64,000 nt of DNA from BJ22 sp021298375 (lineage in GTDB: Bacteria > Planctomycetota > Planctomycetia > Pirellulales > Pirellulaceae). The DNA lies in assembly GCA_046343015.1 (NCBI GenBank), contig JBKDOL010000100.1:1-64000 (forward strand), read 5' to 3'. The translations under genes were made by a program, and so were the position numbers. Under the pieces are notes generated by a model. That model did no database searches, was not told the DNA's origin, and saw nothing but the letters and a program-made list of their open reading frames with translations. Within the stretch, counting starts at the first letter, position 1. Each line of letters opens with the position of its first letter. This document shows, in pieces, positions 55,891-64,000 of the stretch.

Positions 55891-58857
55891 ATGGACCAGG
55901 AACGCTCACGGATCGCTGCCGACCTCAACGGCCTCCTCGACGGAGAGGTGCGATGTGATGACCTGTTTCTGCAGCTTTACTCGTCTGATGCCAGCATCCA
56001 CGAGATCCGGCCGCTGGGGATTGTTCGTCCCCGACATGTGGGGGACGTCGCCAACACGATCAATTATGCCCGCGAGAATGGCCTGGCAGTGCACTCTCGG
56101 GGCAGTGGTTCGAATGTGATTGGAGGTTGTCTGGGGAAGGGGCTGATCCTCGACTTCTCCTACGACATGCGGCGTATTGAGGTGGAAGCGGACGGGACAT
56201 TTGTCGTCCAGCCCGGTGCGGTTCTGGCCAGCGTCAATCGAGAGTTGAAGCGCAGAGGATTTGTCTTCGGTCCAGACCCGGCAACGCGAAGCGTGGCCAC
56301 CATGGGTGGCGTCTTGGCGCTTAACCTGACTGGCAGTCACTGGGCTCGATTCGGATCGCCCCGGGAAAAAGTGCTCGGCCTCGAGTTGGTGCTCGCCAGT
56401 GGGCAGGTGGTCAAATTGGAAGCGTTGACCCCAGCTGGGCGCAATGAATCGCCTGATCCGGTGGTGGCGGGACTGCAGTCCCGGGTCGATGCGATTTTGA
56501 ATGAGTGGCAAAAGCCGCTTGAGGAAGTCCGCCCGAAAACATTGATTAATCAGGCAGGTTACAACCTCTACGACTTAAGACAGGACGGGCGGGTCGACCT
56601 GACACGGTTGCTTGTGGGGTCCGAGGGAACCCTGGGAGTGATCACCAAGGCACGATTGCGAGCCGAGCCATTACCTCGGCACCGCGGTGTCGCGCTGCTC
56701 TCGTTTGATCGGTTAGATGCGGCAGCTCGAGCGGCGGTTGAGATTAATTCGCTCGACGTATCGGCTTGTGATCTGCTGGATCGCCGTTTATTGGTGCTGG
56801 CCCGGGAAACAAATCCGCAATTGGTACGGTTGGTCCCTCCCTCCGCGGAAGCAATGCTGCTCGTTGAGTACCAGACGGAGAGCGACGCGCAGCTGCGGGA
56901 AAAGTTGGAGAATTTAGCCTACCGAATTGTGCGGCGGCGGAAATTGGCGTTTGATGTCCGGTTGACGACGCAGGAGGACGAGCGAAACCTGTTCTGGCGT
57001 TTGACCCGGCGGGTGACGCCAACCCTGTATCGTTTACGGGGGAATCGCCGGGCGATTCCCTTTGTCGAAGACATCGCCGTGACACCGGCCAAGTTGCCCG
57101 AATTTCTGCAAGCTGCCCATCAGATCCTCAACCGCCATGAAGTCACCGCTTCCATCTTTTCGCACACTCCGCAGGGGTTGATTCAACTCCATCCGTTCCT
57201 TGATTTATCCGCTCCGGGAGATGCTCAGATTCTGGAGCGGGTCAGCCGCGACCTGTTTGCCAAGGCGTTGGAGTTTGGCGGAACGGCGAGCGGATCCTTT
57301 GGGGATGGTCGCACACGGACGTGGCATTTGCGGAAGCAGTATGGCCGTGCTTACCAGGCCCATGTTGACATCAAGCAGGCTTTTGACCCGGACCAGCGCT
57401 TGAATCCGGGGATCATCGTCGGGGAAGGGAGCGAGTCTCCGATTGCCAACTTGCGGCGTTTGACCCCCGTCGTCGTCGACGCGGGGAATGCCACCGCGGA
57501 GCCGGGTGCTACTGCGCTGCCGGTGCTGAAGCCGCAGCTGGCTTGGTCCATTGCCGAGATCTCCAACACCACGAGGAACTGCAACGGGTGCGGACGCTGT
57601 CGAACTGCAGGGGACGACCAGCGGATGTGTCCGATCTTTCGAATCGGGCCGCGAGAAGAGGCTTCTCCAAGGGCGAAGGCGAATCTGATGCGCAGCGTCC
57701 TGACGGGGCAACTTGCGGTGGAGTCGCTGGCGACGGACGAGTTCAAGGCGATTGCCGATTTATGCGTCAATTGCCACCAGTGTCGCCTCGAATGTCCGGC
57801 GGGTGTCGATATTCCCAAGCTGATGGTCGAGGCCAAGGCCCAATACGTTGCAGTCAATGGGCTCAGCGTCAGTGATTGGATTGTGGCCCGGCTGGATGTG
57901 CTGTACGAAGTTGCGGGCCGTTTGCCGCGGCTGACGAACATGCTGATTCGCAGCCGTCTGTCGAGATTGTTGCTCGATCGCCTGCTGGGCATCGCACAAG
58001 GGAGGAAGCTGCCGCGACTGTCGCAGATGAGCTTTTTGCGTTGGGCGCAGCGGAATAAGCTGAATCGCGGCAGTCGCCAACGGGCGCGGAAAGTGGCAGT
58101 TTTTGCCGATGCCTTTGTGAACTGGAACGATTTGGAGTTGGGGCAGGCACTGGTCAAGGTGCTCCAGCACAACGGGATCGATGTGGTGGTTCCGCCGGAG
58201 CAGCTCGTCTCGGGGATGTCCCTGATTTCGGATGGAGTGCTCGGGCGGGCACGCAAGCTGGCAGCCCGAAATGTAGAAATCCTGGCGGAGTACGTGCGGC
58301 AGGGCTTTCAGATCGTGACGACGGAACCCTCGGCAGCCCTTGCACTCAAACACGAGTACCTCAACTTGCTGGATGACGATGATGCCCGACTGGTCGCCAG
58401 CCAGACCTTCGAGGCCACCAATTATCTGTGGGAATTGCATCAAACTGGGCTGTTGGAGCTCGATTTTCGTCCGGTCAATCAAACGGTCGGCTACCATCTA
58501 CCTTGCCATCAACGGGCGTTGAACGTGGGCAGTCCCGGTGTCAGTCTACTGAGGCTGGTGCCCGGTTTGCAGGTTGAGCTGGTCGAAAAAGGTTGCTCGG
58601 GAATGTGCGGCACCTTCGGCTTAAAGCGTCGCAATTACATTCGCTCTCTCCGCACCGGGCTCCCCCTGATCACTGCAATGCGCTCGCCTGCCTTCGCGGC
58701 GGGGGCGACCGAGTGCAGTACCTGTAAAATCCAGATGGAGCAGGGGACCAACAAGCCGACGATCCATCCCTTGAAGATCCTGGCGTTGGCGTACGGGTTG
58801 ATGCCGCAACTCGGCGATTTGTTTCAACGCCGGAATGAAGAATTGACTGTATCCTGA
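55891..58857 (+). CDS. ydiJ: YdiJ-like FAD/Fe-S oxidoreductase (D-2-hydroxyacid dehydrogenase type)
   Basis: A 988-residue cytoplasmic or membrane-associated flavoprotein. An FAD_binding_4 domain covers about 35-260 (VHSRGSGSNVIGGC near 69; GSEGTLGVITKARL near 244). An FAD-oxidase C-terminal domain extends to about 510. A [4Fe-4S] ferredoxin-like segment has CNGCGRC near 565 and CVNCHQCRLECPAGVD near 628. CCG-type cysteine motifs (GYHLPCHQRAL near 869, GCSGMCG near 905 and CSTCKIQ near 946) complete the GlpC-like part. This order is that of E. coli YdiJ, which oxidises D-2-hydroxyglutarate; related fusions use D-lactate, so substrate is inferred. moaD starts 19 bases downstream. Confidence 0.88.
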   Translation: MDQERSRIAADLNGLLDGEVRCDDLFLQLYSSDASIHEIRPLGIVRPRHVGDVANTINYARENGLAVHSRGSGSNVIGGCLGKGLILDFSYDMRRIEVEADGTFVVQPGAVLASVNRELKRRGFVFGPDPATRSVATMGGVLALNLTGSHWARFGSPREKVLGLELVLASGQVVKLEALTPAGRNESPDPVVAGLQSRVDAILNEWQKPLEEVRPKTLINQAGYNLYDLRQDGRVDLTRLLVGSEGTLGVITKARLRAEPLPRHRGVALLSFDRLDAAARAAVEINSLDVSACDLLDRRLLVLARETNPQLVRLVPPSAEAMLLVEYQTESDAQLREKLENLAYRIVRRRKLAFDVRLTTQEDERNLFWRLTRRVTPTLYRLRGNRRAIPFVEDIAVTPAKLPEFLQAAHQILNRHEVTASIFSHTPQGLIQLHPFLDLSAPGDAQILERVSRDLFAKALEFGGTASGSFGDGRTRTWHLRKQYGRAYQAHVDIKQAFDPDQRLNPGIIVGEGSESPIANLRRLTPVVVDAGNATAEPGATALPVLKPQLAWSIAEISNTTRNCNGCGRCRTAGDDQRMCPIFRIGPREEASPRAKANLMRSVLTGQLAVESLATDEFKAIADLCVNCHQCRLECPAGVDIPKLMVEAKAQYVAVNGLSVSDWIVARLDVLYEVAGRLPRLTNMLIRSRLSRLLLDRLLGIAQGRKLPRLSQMSFLRWAQRNKLNRGSRQRARKVAVFADAFVNWNDLELGQALVKVLQHNGIDVVVPPEQLVSGMSLISDGVLGRARKLAARNVEILAEYVRQGFQIVTTEPSAALALKHEYLNLLDDDDARLVASQTFEATNYLWELHQTGLLELDFRPVNQTVGYHLPCHQRALNVGSPGVSLLRLVPGLQVELVEKGCSGMCGTFGLKRRNYIRSLRTGLPLITAMRSPAFAAGATECSTCKIQMEQGTNKPTIHPLKILALAYGLMPQLGDLFQRRNEELTVS

Positions 58858-58876
58858 GTCGGAGTCACCAGCGCAC

Positions 58877-59122
58877 ATGGTTGTCAAAGTCTTGTTCTTT
58901 GCTGCCGCCCGTGAAATCTCGGGCACGGGGATGATGGAGGTATCGTTGGAGGATGATGCGACGTTGGGGCAATTGAAGCAGGGATTGGTTGAGCAGTTTC
59001 CCGGCTTGATGCATGTTCTGGGACATTCCGCGATTTCGATCGACCGCGAATATGCGACCGATGCTCGAATTCTGTATCATGGAGCAGAAGTGGCGATCCT
59101 GCCGCCGAGCAGCGGCGGTTGA
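58877..59122 (+). CDS. moaD: Molybdopterin synthase sulfur-carrier subunit
   Basis: An 81-residue ubiquitin-fold protein ending in the diagnostic SSGG tail, which is thiocarboxylated and supplies sulfur to precursor Z with MoaE. KVLFFAAAREISG at the N-terminus and the VAILPPSSGG end are typical. It lies directly behind the YdiJ-like gene and 155 bases before moaE, so the operon is slightly interrupted. The 155-base gap (59123-59277) is pyrimidine-rich and has no gene. Confidence 0.93.
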   Translation: MVVKVLFFAAAREISGTGMMEVSLEDDATLGQLKQGLVEQFPGLMHVLGHSAISIDREYATDARILYHGAEVAILPPSSGG

Positions 59123-59277
59123 GCGCCCTCACTTCATTCCTTTCACCCGGTTTCTTTTGCTCCAATCTCCTCGCGCCCCGTCTCCTTTCGCATTGCCTCC
59201 CTTTGTTTGCTTCGATCCCGGGGGCGGACGGATAATCAAATGAAACCTGCGCTGCCTCCCTTCCCGCCTCTGAAACC

Positions 59278-59730
59278 ATGATTCAGATTACCGACCAAGT
59301 CCTCGACCCAGCTGCAGTGCAGCGGCAGCTTGGTTCCGTCGATGCCGGAGCCAGCGTTGTCTTTACAGGAACAACCCGGAGGCTGACTGCGGGCCGCGAG
59401 ACGGTTGACTTGACGTATGAGTGCTATCGGGAACTGGCCGAAAAGAGCATGCGCGAGTTGGAGTCGACCGCGCGTGCACGATGGGAGTTGGTCGAGTGTA
59501 TCGTGCTCCATCGCCTTGGAGTCGTTCCTTTGGGAGAGGCGAGCGTAGTCGTGGGGGTCTCGGCACCGCACCGGGATGCAGCCTTTGAGGCTGCCCGCTG
59601 GTTGATTGACACGTTGAAGGAACGCGTGCCGATCTGGAAGCAGGAGCATTGGGCCGATGGCAGCCGCCAGTGGATTCACCCCGGGGTGACCTCGCCGACG
59701 GGTTTAGGGGGTGACGGCCATGCTCGTTGA
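59278..59730 (+). CDS. moaE: Molybdopterin synthase catalytic subunit
   Basis: A 150-residue protein that, with MoaD, converts cyclic pyranopterin monophosphate to molybdopterin. Family motifs are present: GASVVFTGTTR at about 23-33, LTYECYRELAEKSM near 44, HRLGVVPLGEASVVVGVSAPHR (split into two parts, about 78-99), and the catalytic lysine region ERVPIWKQEHWADG near 114-127. The 3' end overlaps moaA by 11 bases. Confidence 0.95.
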   Translation: MIQITDQVLDPAAVQRQLGSVDAGASVVFTGTTRRLTAGRETVDLTYECYRELAEKSMRELESTARARWELVECIVLHRLGVVPLGEASVVVGVSAPHRDAAFEAARWLIDTLKERVPIWKQEHWADGSRQWIHPGVTSPTGLGGDGHAR

Positions 59731-60706
59731 TTCGTTTGGCCGAATTCACGATAGCTTGCGGATCAGCGTCACCGACCGCTGTAATATTCGCTGTTTCTAT
59801 TGCATGCCAAATGAGAATATTCAGTTTCTCCCGCGGGAGGAACTGCTCAGTTTCGAAGAGTTGACGCGATTCGCCCAAATCGCCTTGCAAGCGGGGATTC
59901 GCAAGTTTCGGCTGACTGGCGGCGAGCCGCTGGTCCGCCGCGACTTGCCTCGTCTGGTTGCAAGCCTGAGACAACTGCCGGGTGTCGAGGACTTGGCGTT
60001 GACGACCAATGGCGTGCTGCTGGCCGAGCAGGTTGAGGCGTTGCGTGCAGCCGGTTTGATGCGGCTGAACGTCAGTCTCGACAGTTTGCGGCGTGAAGTG
60101 TTCGAGCAGATCACGCGTCGTGACGAATTGGATCGCGTGCTGGCCGGATTGCGCCGTGCGGTGGAAGTGGGCTTCGGGCAAATCCGCATTAACGCGGTCT
60201 CAATTCGCGGTCTGACGGAAGCGGATATTGTCCCTTTGGCGGAATTCTGTCGAGAGTCTGGCCACACCCTGCGGTTTATCGAGTACATGCCGCTGGATGC
60301 CGATCAAGGTTGGACTGAGTCGTTGGTCCTGACAGGGGCCAAAGTACGCGCCCGGCTCGAGGAAGCGTTTGGCCAGCTGGAGCCGAGCGCGCGGACCGAC
60401 CCAAGCCAGCCGGCCGTCGACTATCGGTTTGCCGATGGGATCGGGACCGTCGGTTTCATCAACCCCGTCAGCGAGCCGTTTTGCGGTGACTGTAATCGGC
60501 TGCGAATCACGGCTGAGGGGCAGCTGAGAAATTGTCTCTTCTCGACGGAAGAGTTCGATGTCCGCGCGTTACTGCGAAACGGGGCGAGTGCGGCAGAAAT
60601 TTTGGAGCTTTTGCAGCGGTGTGTCGGCGCCAAGAAGGCCGGGCATGGCATTAATGACCCGAAGTTTATTCGGCCCCAGCGGGCCATGTATCAGATCGGG
60701 GGGTAG
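59720..60706 (+). CDS. moaA: GTP 3',8-cyclase
   Basis: A 328-residue radical SAM enzyme catalysing the first step of molybdopterin synthesis. The SAM cluster is C21-x3-C25-x2-C28 (DRCNIRCFYC), and the second [4Fe-4S] cluster is in CGDCNRLRIT followed by a third Cys in LRNCLF. GGEPLVRRDL is near 72. ATG 59720 has AGGGGG about 9 bases upstream; a GTG at 59711 is a possible alternative start. The gene overlaps moaE, so both are co-translated. The C-terminus lacks the usual GG pair immediately at the end but closes MYQIGG, as in the family. Confidence 0.96.
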   Translation: MLVDSFGRIHDSLRISVTDRCNIRCFYCMPNENIQFLPREELLSFEELTRFAQIALQAGIRKFRLTGGEPLVRRDLPRLVASLRQLPGVEDLALTTNGVLLAEQVEALRAAGLMRLNVSLDSLRREVFEQITRRDELDRVLAGLRRAVEVGFGQIRINAVSIRGLTEADIVPLAEFCRESGHTLRFIEYMPLDADQGWTESLVLTGAKVRARLEEAFGQLEPSARTDPSQPAVDYRFADGIGTVGFINPVSEPFCGDCNRLRITAEGQLRNCLFSTEEFDVRALLRNGASAAEILELLQRCVGAKKAGHGINDPKFIRPQRAMYQIGG

Positions 60707-61033
60707 CCTCGACTGTTCATGACCGGTTGTGGTCAAGGCCTCGGTGAATTGCCACAACAGCCGGGTATCGCAGGAAACGAACGAGTCGTTGAGTAGGTCT
60801 CGCGGAGCGCGACGCGGGCGAACTGCCTGTCGCCGCCCGCGTCTGGCAAATTTAATCGGCCCCGGAACGCCCACAGGGAGTCCGGGCCATTCCAGGCTAC
60901 GCCTTACAACGCTACGCCTTACAACGGTGCGGCACGCAAAGTTGCGGCACGTAAAGCTGCGCCATGGCACGGAATGCCACGTCCCTCGCCCCGCCAAGCC
61001 GAGAGAGACAAGATAAATTGCTTCAACTGTTGA
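60707..61033. other. Convergent intergenic region with 15-bp array
   Basis: About 330 bases between moaA and the leftward unknown gene. The 15-bp array at 60896 dominates it. Frames on both strands are artefacts of the repeat. Confidence 0.6.
60896..60970. repeat. 15-bp tandem repeat, 5 degenerate copies
   Basis: GCTACGCCTTACAAC occurs exactly twice (60896-60910, 60911-60925), followed by GGTGCGGCACGCAAA, GTTGCGGCACGTAAA and GCTGCGCCATGGCAC, which keep the 15-base register and the shared pattern but have diverged. Confidence 0.85.
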
Positions 61034-62452
61034 TTAGAAGAATTTTTCGCGCAGCTGATCGAACAGATGCAGCGCCGGCTTGGGGACCAGTTGGTCGTCG
61101 AGCAGTCCACTTCCCGGATAGCGCGGGTCATCGCCATCGCGGGCTTGCTGCCAGACGATCCCCTGCACCGCCGGCCGAGCGAGCAGCATTGGCAGGACGG
61201 TCTCGAGTAATCGCAAGCGTTGGTGGTCCTGCAAGCCTCCCCGGGGCTGATTGATCACCAGGTCACCTGAGGCGGGGCGGCCGACCGCGGTCGGTGGCTC
61301 GTAACCAAACGGTGCCCGCAGCAGAATCACCAGGGGCAGTCCGAATTGGCTCCAGGTATCGACCAGCTCGACCCACTGCAACGGTTCGCGGGCCAAACTT
61401 CCGGTGGGTGAGTAGTCGAGATGGATTTCCAAGCCAAGCATGTTGACCGTGACCCCCCGCCGCAAAAGCGAGTCGGCGATTTGCAGCGCATGCACGCCGC
61501 CTACCGACCACGCCAACTTCTCGCACCAGGGCCCGTCAAAGCTGATCATGGTGGGGCAGCGATTCCCGGAATCTTCCAGCGTCTGCAGGACGTCGATGGC
61601 CGCTTGTAATTGCTGGGGATAGCTTAATTGCCGATGGCCGGTTCCATTCAGGCCTGCGACCGCGTGAATCATTTTGACTGCCGGTGGCAAGTTCCCGGCC
61701 TGCTCGCGGACCTCGGCCATCAGCAAATTTCGGCGGGCATCAAAATCGTCGGCTTCCAGAAGCGCCGGGGAGAGCCCATTCGGACTGGCGTCCAAAAGCG
61801 GGCCCAGAACTGCATTTTGGATGCTCGGATCGAGGTCGGTACAGTGGTCGAGTTGGATAATCTCAAAGTGCCCACCCAAGCGAGCGGCCACCGCTTGGTC
61901 CCACTGCCGCAGTCGCGCGCCGAACCAGAATTTGGGCACGTTCACCTGAGCCCGTCGAATCGGAGTGATCTGCTCGGCAAATGCCTGGCTCAGCCCAAAG
62001 GTCGCCCGCATACTCGCGGCAAGCGATGCGGCGGCTGCTTTTTCTGCGAGCAGCGAATCGGTGGCGAAGATGCACTGCTCCAAGGCGTTGGTCGCCTCCT
62101 GGACGGCAGCAAGAATCGCCTCGTCCAGCTGCAAGCCGCCCTCTTGCCAATTGGAAAGCTGATTTCGCAGGCGGTTCAACGTGCCCCGGGCCAGTTCCCG
62201 CGTCAAATCGTAGGGGGTGGTTCCTTCAGGCAAGGTTCCGGTGGACACGACCAATTCCCCGTCCTCCGGAAAGGGATAGGCCATGAAAAGATGACCCGAT
62301 TCATCCTTGTTCCGATTGACAGTCAGTAACTGATCTTCGCGGCCAATTCGGCAGGGCCAAGCGATTCCATCCAGCCCCACGACATGCAGTGAACTCGCTT
62401 GTCGACGCTCCAGCGGCCAGCAGTCGGGGATTTTAAACTTCAAAAGGCCCAT
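61034..62452 (-). CDS. Unassigned protein, possibly a glycoside-hydrolase-like TIM barrel
   Basis: A 472-residue soluble protein without signal peptide. Residues about 1-110 are beta-rich (FMAYPFPEDGELVVSTGTLP, in two strands). The second half has alternating helices and strands (MISFDGPWCEKLAW near 310; TVNMLGLEIHLDYSP near 346; LPLVILLRAPFGYEP near 383; GIVWQQARDGDDPRYPGSGLLDD, split, near 437-459) ending KPALHLFDQLREKF, a pattern reminiscent of GH10-like barrels that end in a PKPA-x-x-L motif. Candidate acids lie in LGLEIHLD. No confirmed family. ATG 62452 (MGLLKFKIPD) is preferred over 62554, whose extension is basic and atypical. Divergent from purC. Confidence 0.6.
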   Translation of the reverse strand: MGLLKFKIPDCWPLERRQASSLHVVGLDGIAWPCRIGREDQLLTVNRNKDESGHLFMAYPFPEDGELVVSTGTLPEGTTPYDLTRELARGTLNRLRNQLSNWQEGGLQLDEAILAAVQEATNALEQCIFATDSLLAEKAAAASLAASMRATFGLSQAFAEQITPIRRAQVNVPKFWFGARLRQWDQAVAARLGGHFEIIQLDHCTDLDPSIQNAVLGPLLDASPNGLSPALLEADDFDARRNLLMAEVREQAGNLPPAVKMIHAVAGLNGTGHRQLSYPQQLQAAIDVLQTLEDSGNRCPTMISFDGPWCEKLAWSVGGVHALQIADSLLRRGVTVNMLGLEIHLDYSPTGSLAREPLQWVELVDTWSQFGLPLVILLRAPFGYEPPTAVGRPASGDLVINQPRGGLQDHQRLRLLETVLPMLLARPAVQGIVWQQARDGDDPRYPGSGLLDDQLVPKPALHLFDQLREKFF

Positions 62453-62748
62453 GCCAGGCTGCCGCAATGAGTGACGGGGGTTTGAGTTTTTCGGCCGGCA
62501 CCCCGATAATCTCGGTCTGCCCATCCGCCCGAAAGAGGGCATTTTAGCTCGCACCCCGCTGCCGCGACAGGCGGAGCGCGGTGCTTCCGGAACACCGATT
62601 CAATGCGGCCGGAATAAACCTAGCTCGGGTTGATCGAGTTCCAACCCGCGGCAGCCGAGCGCGACATCAAGTTCGGCGCAACGTAAAGCTCGAAGCAGGG
62701 CTACAGCAAACATCAGATTTCGATTTCAGGGATGCAAGGGACCGCAGC

Positions 62749-63609
62749 ATGACGGCTACGTTGACTCGCCAAGGCAAGGTACGGGACATTTACGATCTTG
62801 GCGACCGCTTTCTGATGGTCGCGTCCGACAGAATTAGCGCCTTTGACTGGGTTTTGCCGACAACCATTCCGGACAAGGGGCGAGTCTTGACTCAGCTGAG
62901 CCTGTTTTGGTTCGAGTTTCTCGGCGTCCCGAACCATCTTCTCACGTCTTCGCTGGATGGGATCGCGTTGCCGAAGGGACTCACGCGCGAGCAACTCGAG
63001 GGCCGCTCGATGGTCGTTCTCAAATGCCAAGTGATCCCGATTGAGTGCGTGGTTCGCGGGTACCTGGTCGGATCGGGGTGGAAGGATTATCAGCGCATCG
63101 GCTCGGTTTGCGGGCATCAGCTCCCGCCGGACATGCTCAATTGCGGAAAGTTCCGCGAGCCGTTGTTTACTCCCGCAACCAAAGCCGAAAGTGGTCACGA
63201 CGAAAACATTGATTTCGAGACCGCTTGCCGCCAGGTGGGGGAAGAGGTGGTCCGTGAATTGAGTGACAAGAGCTTGGGGATTTATCGCCTCGCTGCCGAC
63301 CACGCGGCCAGCCGCGGGATCATTCTCGCCGATACCAAGTTCGAATTTGGTTGGCATGACGGGAGGATTATTCTGATCGACGAAGTGCTGACTCCCGACA
63401 GCTCGCGTTTCTGGCCAGCGGATGAGTACGAGCCTGGCCGAAATCAACGTTCGTTTGACAAGCAGTTCGTCCGAGAGTTCCTCGAGTCAACCACGTGGGA
63501 CAAAAACAGCCCGCCGCCCGAGCTCCCCGCCGAGATCGTGGCCCGGACGCGCGAGAAGTACATCGAAGCTTACGAACGGCTCAGCAGCCGGACCTTCCAG
63601 TGGAAGTAA
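62749..63609 (+). CDS. purC: SAICAR synthase
   Basis: A 286-residue enzyme joining aspartate to CAIR in purine synthesis, in the cytoplasm. GKVRDIYDLGDRFLMVASDRISAFDW (broken here as two motifs at 9-20 and 21-34) holds the ATP-binding glycine loop and the family DRISAFD. VVRGYLVGSGWKDY is near 101-114 and the EFGWHDGRIILIDEVLTPDSSRFW region (two parts) near 200-223. The length matches the Ade1-like branch. ATG 62749 is supported by AAGGGA about 9 bases upstream; the in-frame extension to 62581 is not family-like. Confidence 0.96.
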   Translation: MTATLTRQGKVRDIYDLGDRFLMVASDRISAFDWVLPTTIPDKGRVLTQLSLFWFEFLGVPNHLLTSSLDGIALPKGLTREQLEGRSMVVLKCQVIPIECVVRGYLVGSGWKDYQRIGSVCGHQLPPDMLNCGKFREPLFTPATKAESGHDENIDFETACRQVGEEVVRELSDKSLGIYRLAADHAASRGIILADTKFEFGWHDGRIILIDEVLTPDSSRFWPADEYEPGRNQRSFDKQFVREFLESTTWDKNSPPPELPAEIVARTREKYIEAYERLSSRTFQWK

Positions 63610-63866
63610 GCTGCCCTGGCCGCGGCGAAGCGGCGGGCTGCGTCAACCCCGCAAGGTTTGCGCTGCTCCACGTGGGCGAATGCTCGAAGAAATGCCCGAG
63701 CCCGTAAAGAGGCGTGTGGCCGTCAGTTTGCTTTTGAGAACACCGTCCGCGCGACTTGTCGCATCCCTCTTCGTCGTTACCTCGTCTTTACCGAACTCCC
63801 GCTTTCCCCGAAAATGGCGGGCATCGAATCATGGCCTTTGTCCTTCCCCACCCCTCAGGTGCCAAA

Positions 63867-64000
63867 ATGAAGTCGCTCGTTTGCGGATTGCTGTTCGGTT
63901 TGCTCATCCAAGTTGCGACCGCCGATGACTGGACCCGTTTTCGCGGTCCCAACGGCTCGGGAGTCGCCCCGACTGCGGAAGCTCCTCCGGCGAATTGGTC
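63867..64000 (+). CDS. Start of a secreted PQQ-type beta-propeller protein (partial)
   Basis: The first 44 codons are in the window; the gene leaves at the right edge. A signal peptide (MKSLVCGLLFGLLIQVATAD) is followed by DWTRFRGPNGSGVAP, the usual beginning of planctomycete PQQ-binding-like (BamB-type) repeat proteins. An in-frame ATG at 63831 exists upstream, but the signal peptide begins at 63867. Confidence 0.75.
   Translation, partial: MKSLVCGLLFGLLIQVATADDWTRFRGPNGSGVAPTAEAPPANW

Noticed and set aside
60729..61016. Frames with 5-residue periodicity resembling pentapeptide repeats
   Set aside because: The periodicity comes from the 15-bp DNA array in an intergenic gap; the A(D/N)LxX core of real pentapeptide repeats is not conserved.

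Overview
The window looks like chromosomal DNA of a planctomycete, probably of the Pirellula/Rhodopirellula type. GC is high (estimated by eye at about 58-60%). Markers of the group are: a giant secreted protein whose N-terminus carries a LEARQMLD motif; a BBP7-type outer-membrane barrel protein; a Gfo/Idh/MocA oxidoreductase behind a twin-arginine RRDFLT leader; a PQQ-type beta-propeller start at the right edge; an ABC-2 permease fused to a CPBP protease; and a short HTH protein joined to a receiver-like domain. No rRNA, CRISPR array, insertion sequence or prophage was seen. Two tRNAs are present, Gln(CTG) and Leu(GAG).

Layout. 1-7.5 kb: tail of a metallophosphoesterase-like gene, an AAA ATPase (-), an ABC export pair (NatA-like ATPase plus permease-CPBP fusion), an amidohydrolase, and a convergent THUMP-like methyltransferase. 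7.9-13 kb: small conserved protein, tRNA-Gln, FHA-GAF-PP2C phosphatase, DCC thiol oxidoreductase, a DUF1338/HglS-type 2-oxoadipate dioxygenase, and adenine phosphoribosyltransferase. 13.3-22 kb: two-gene surface/polysaccharide export operon (-), FlgI-like HEAT-repeat lipoprotein, SMC. 22-31 kb: long intergenic region, HTH-receiver protein, tRNA-Leu, nitrilase, an unrecognised 577-aa protein, aldehyde dehydrogenase, thioredoxin-like secreted protein. 31-41 kb: 1847-aa RTX-like secreted protein, L-2-hydroxyglutarate oxidase, BBP7 barrel protein. 41-51 kb: two tandem single-pass TPR membrane proteins, DoxX-like membrane protein, Gfo/Idh/MocA oxidoreductase, RecQ. 51-64 kb: serine dehydratase, FtsH, SixA-like phosphatase, YdiJ-like FAD/Fe-S oxidoreductase, moaD-moaE-moaA, an unrecognised (possibly TIM-barrel) protein, purC and the start of a PQQ-propeller gene.

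How the genes work together. Most of the window is housekeeping interleaved with cell-envelope genes. Three separate loci concern 2-hydroxyglutarate: a DUF1338 enzyme (the family makes D-2-hydroxyglutarate from 2-oxoadipate), a YdiJ-like flavoprotein (the family oxidises D-2-hydroxyglutarate) and LhgO (oxidises the L form). Together they suggest a lysine/2-oxoadipate catabolic route that is not organised as one operon. The moaDEA genes supply the molybdopterin cofactor. A striking background feature is the number of degenerate short tandem duplications (12-21 bp units, several of exactly 15 bp) in intergenic DNA and inside one coding sequence.
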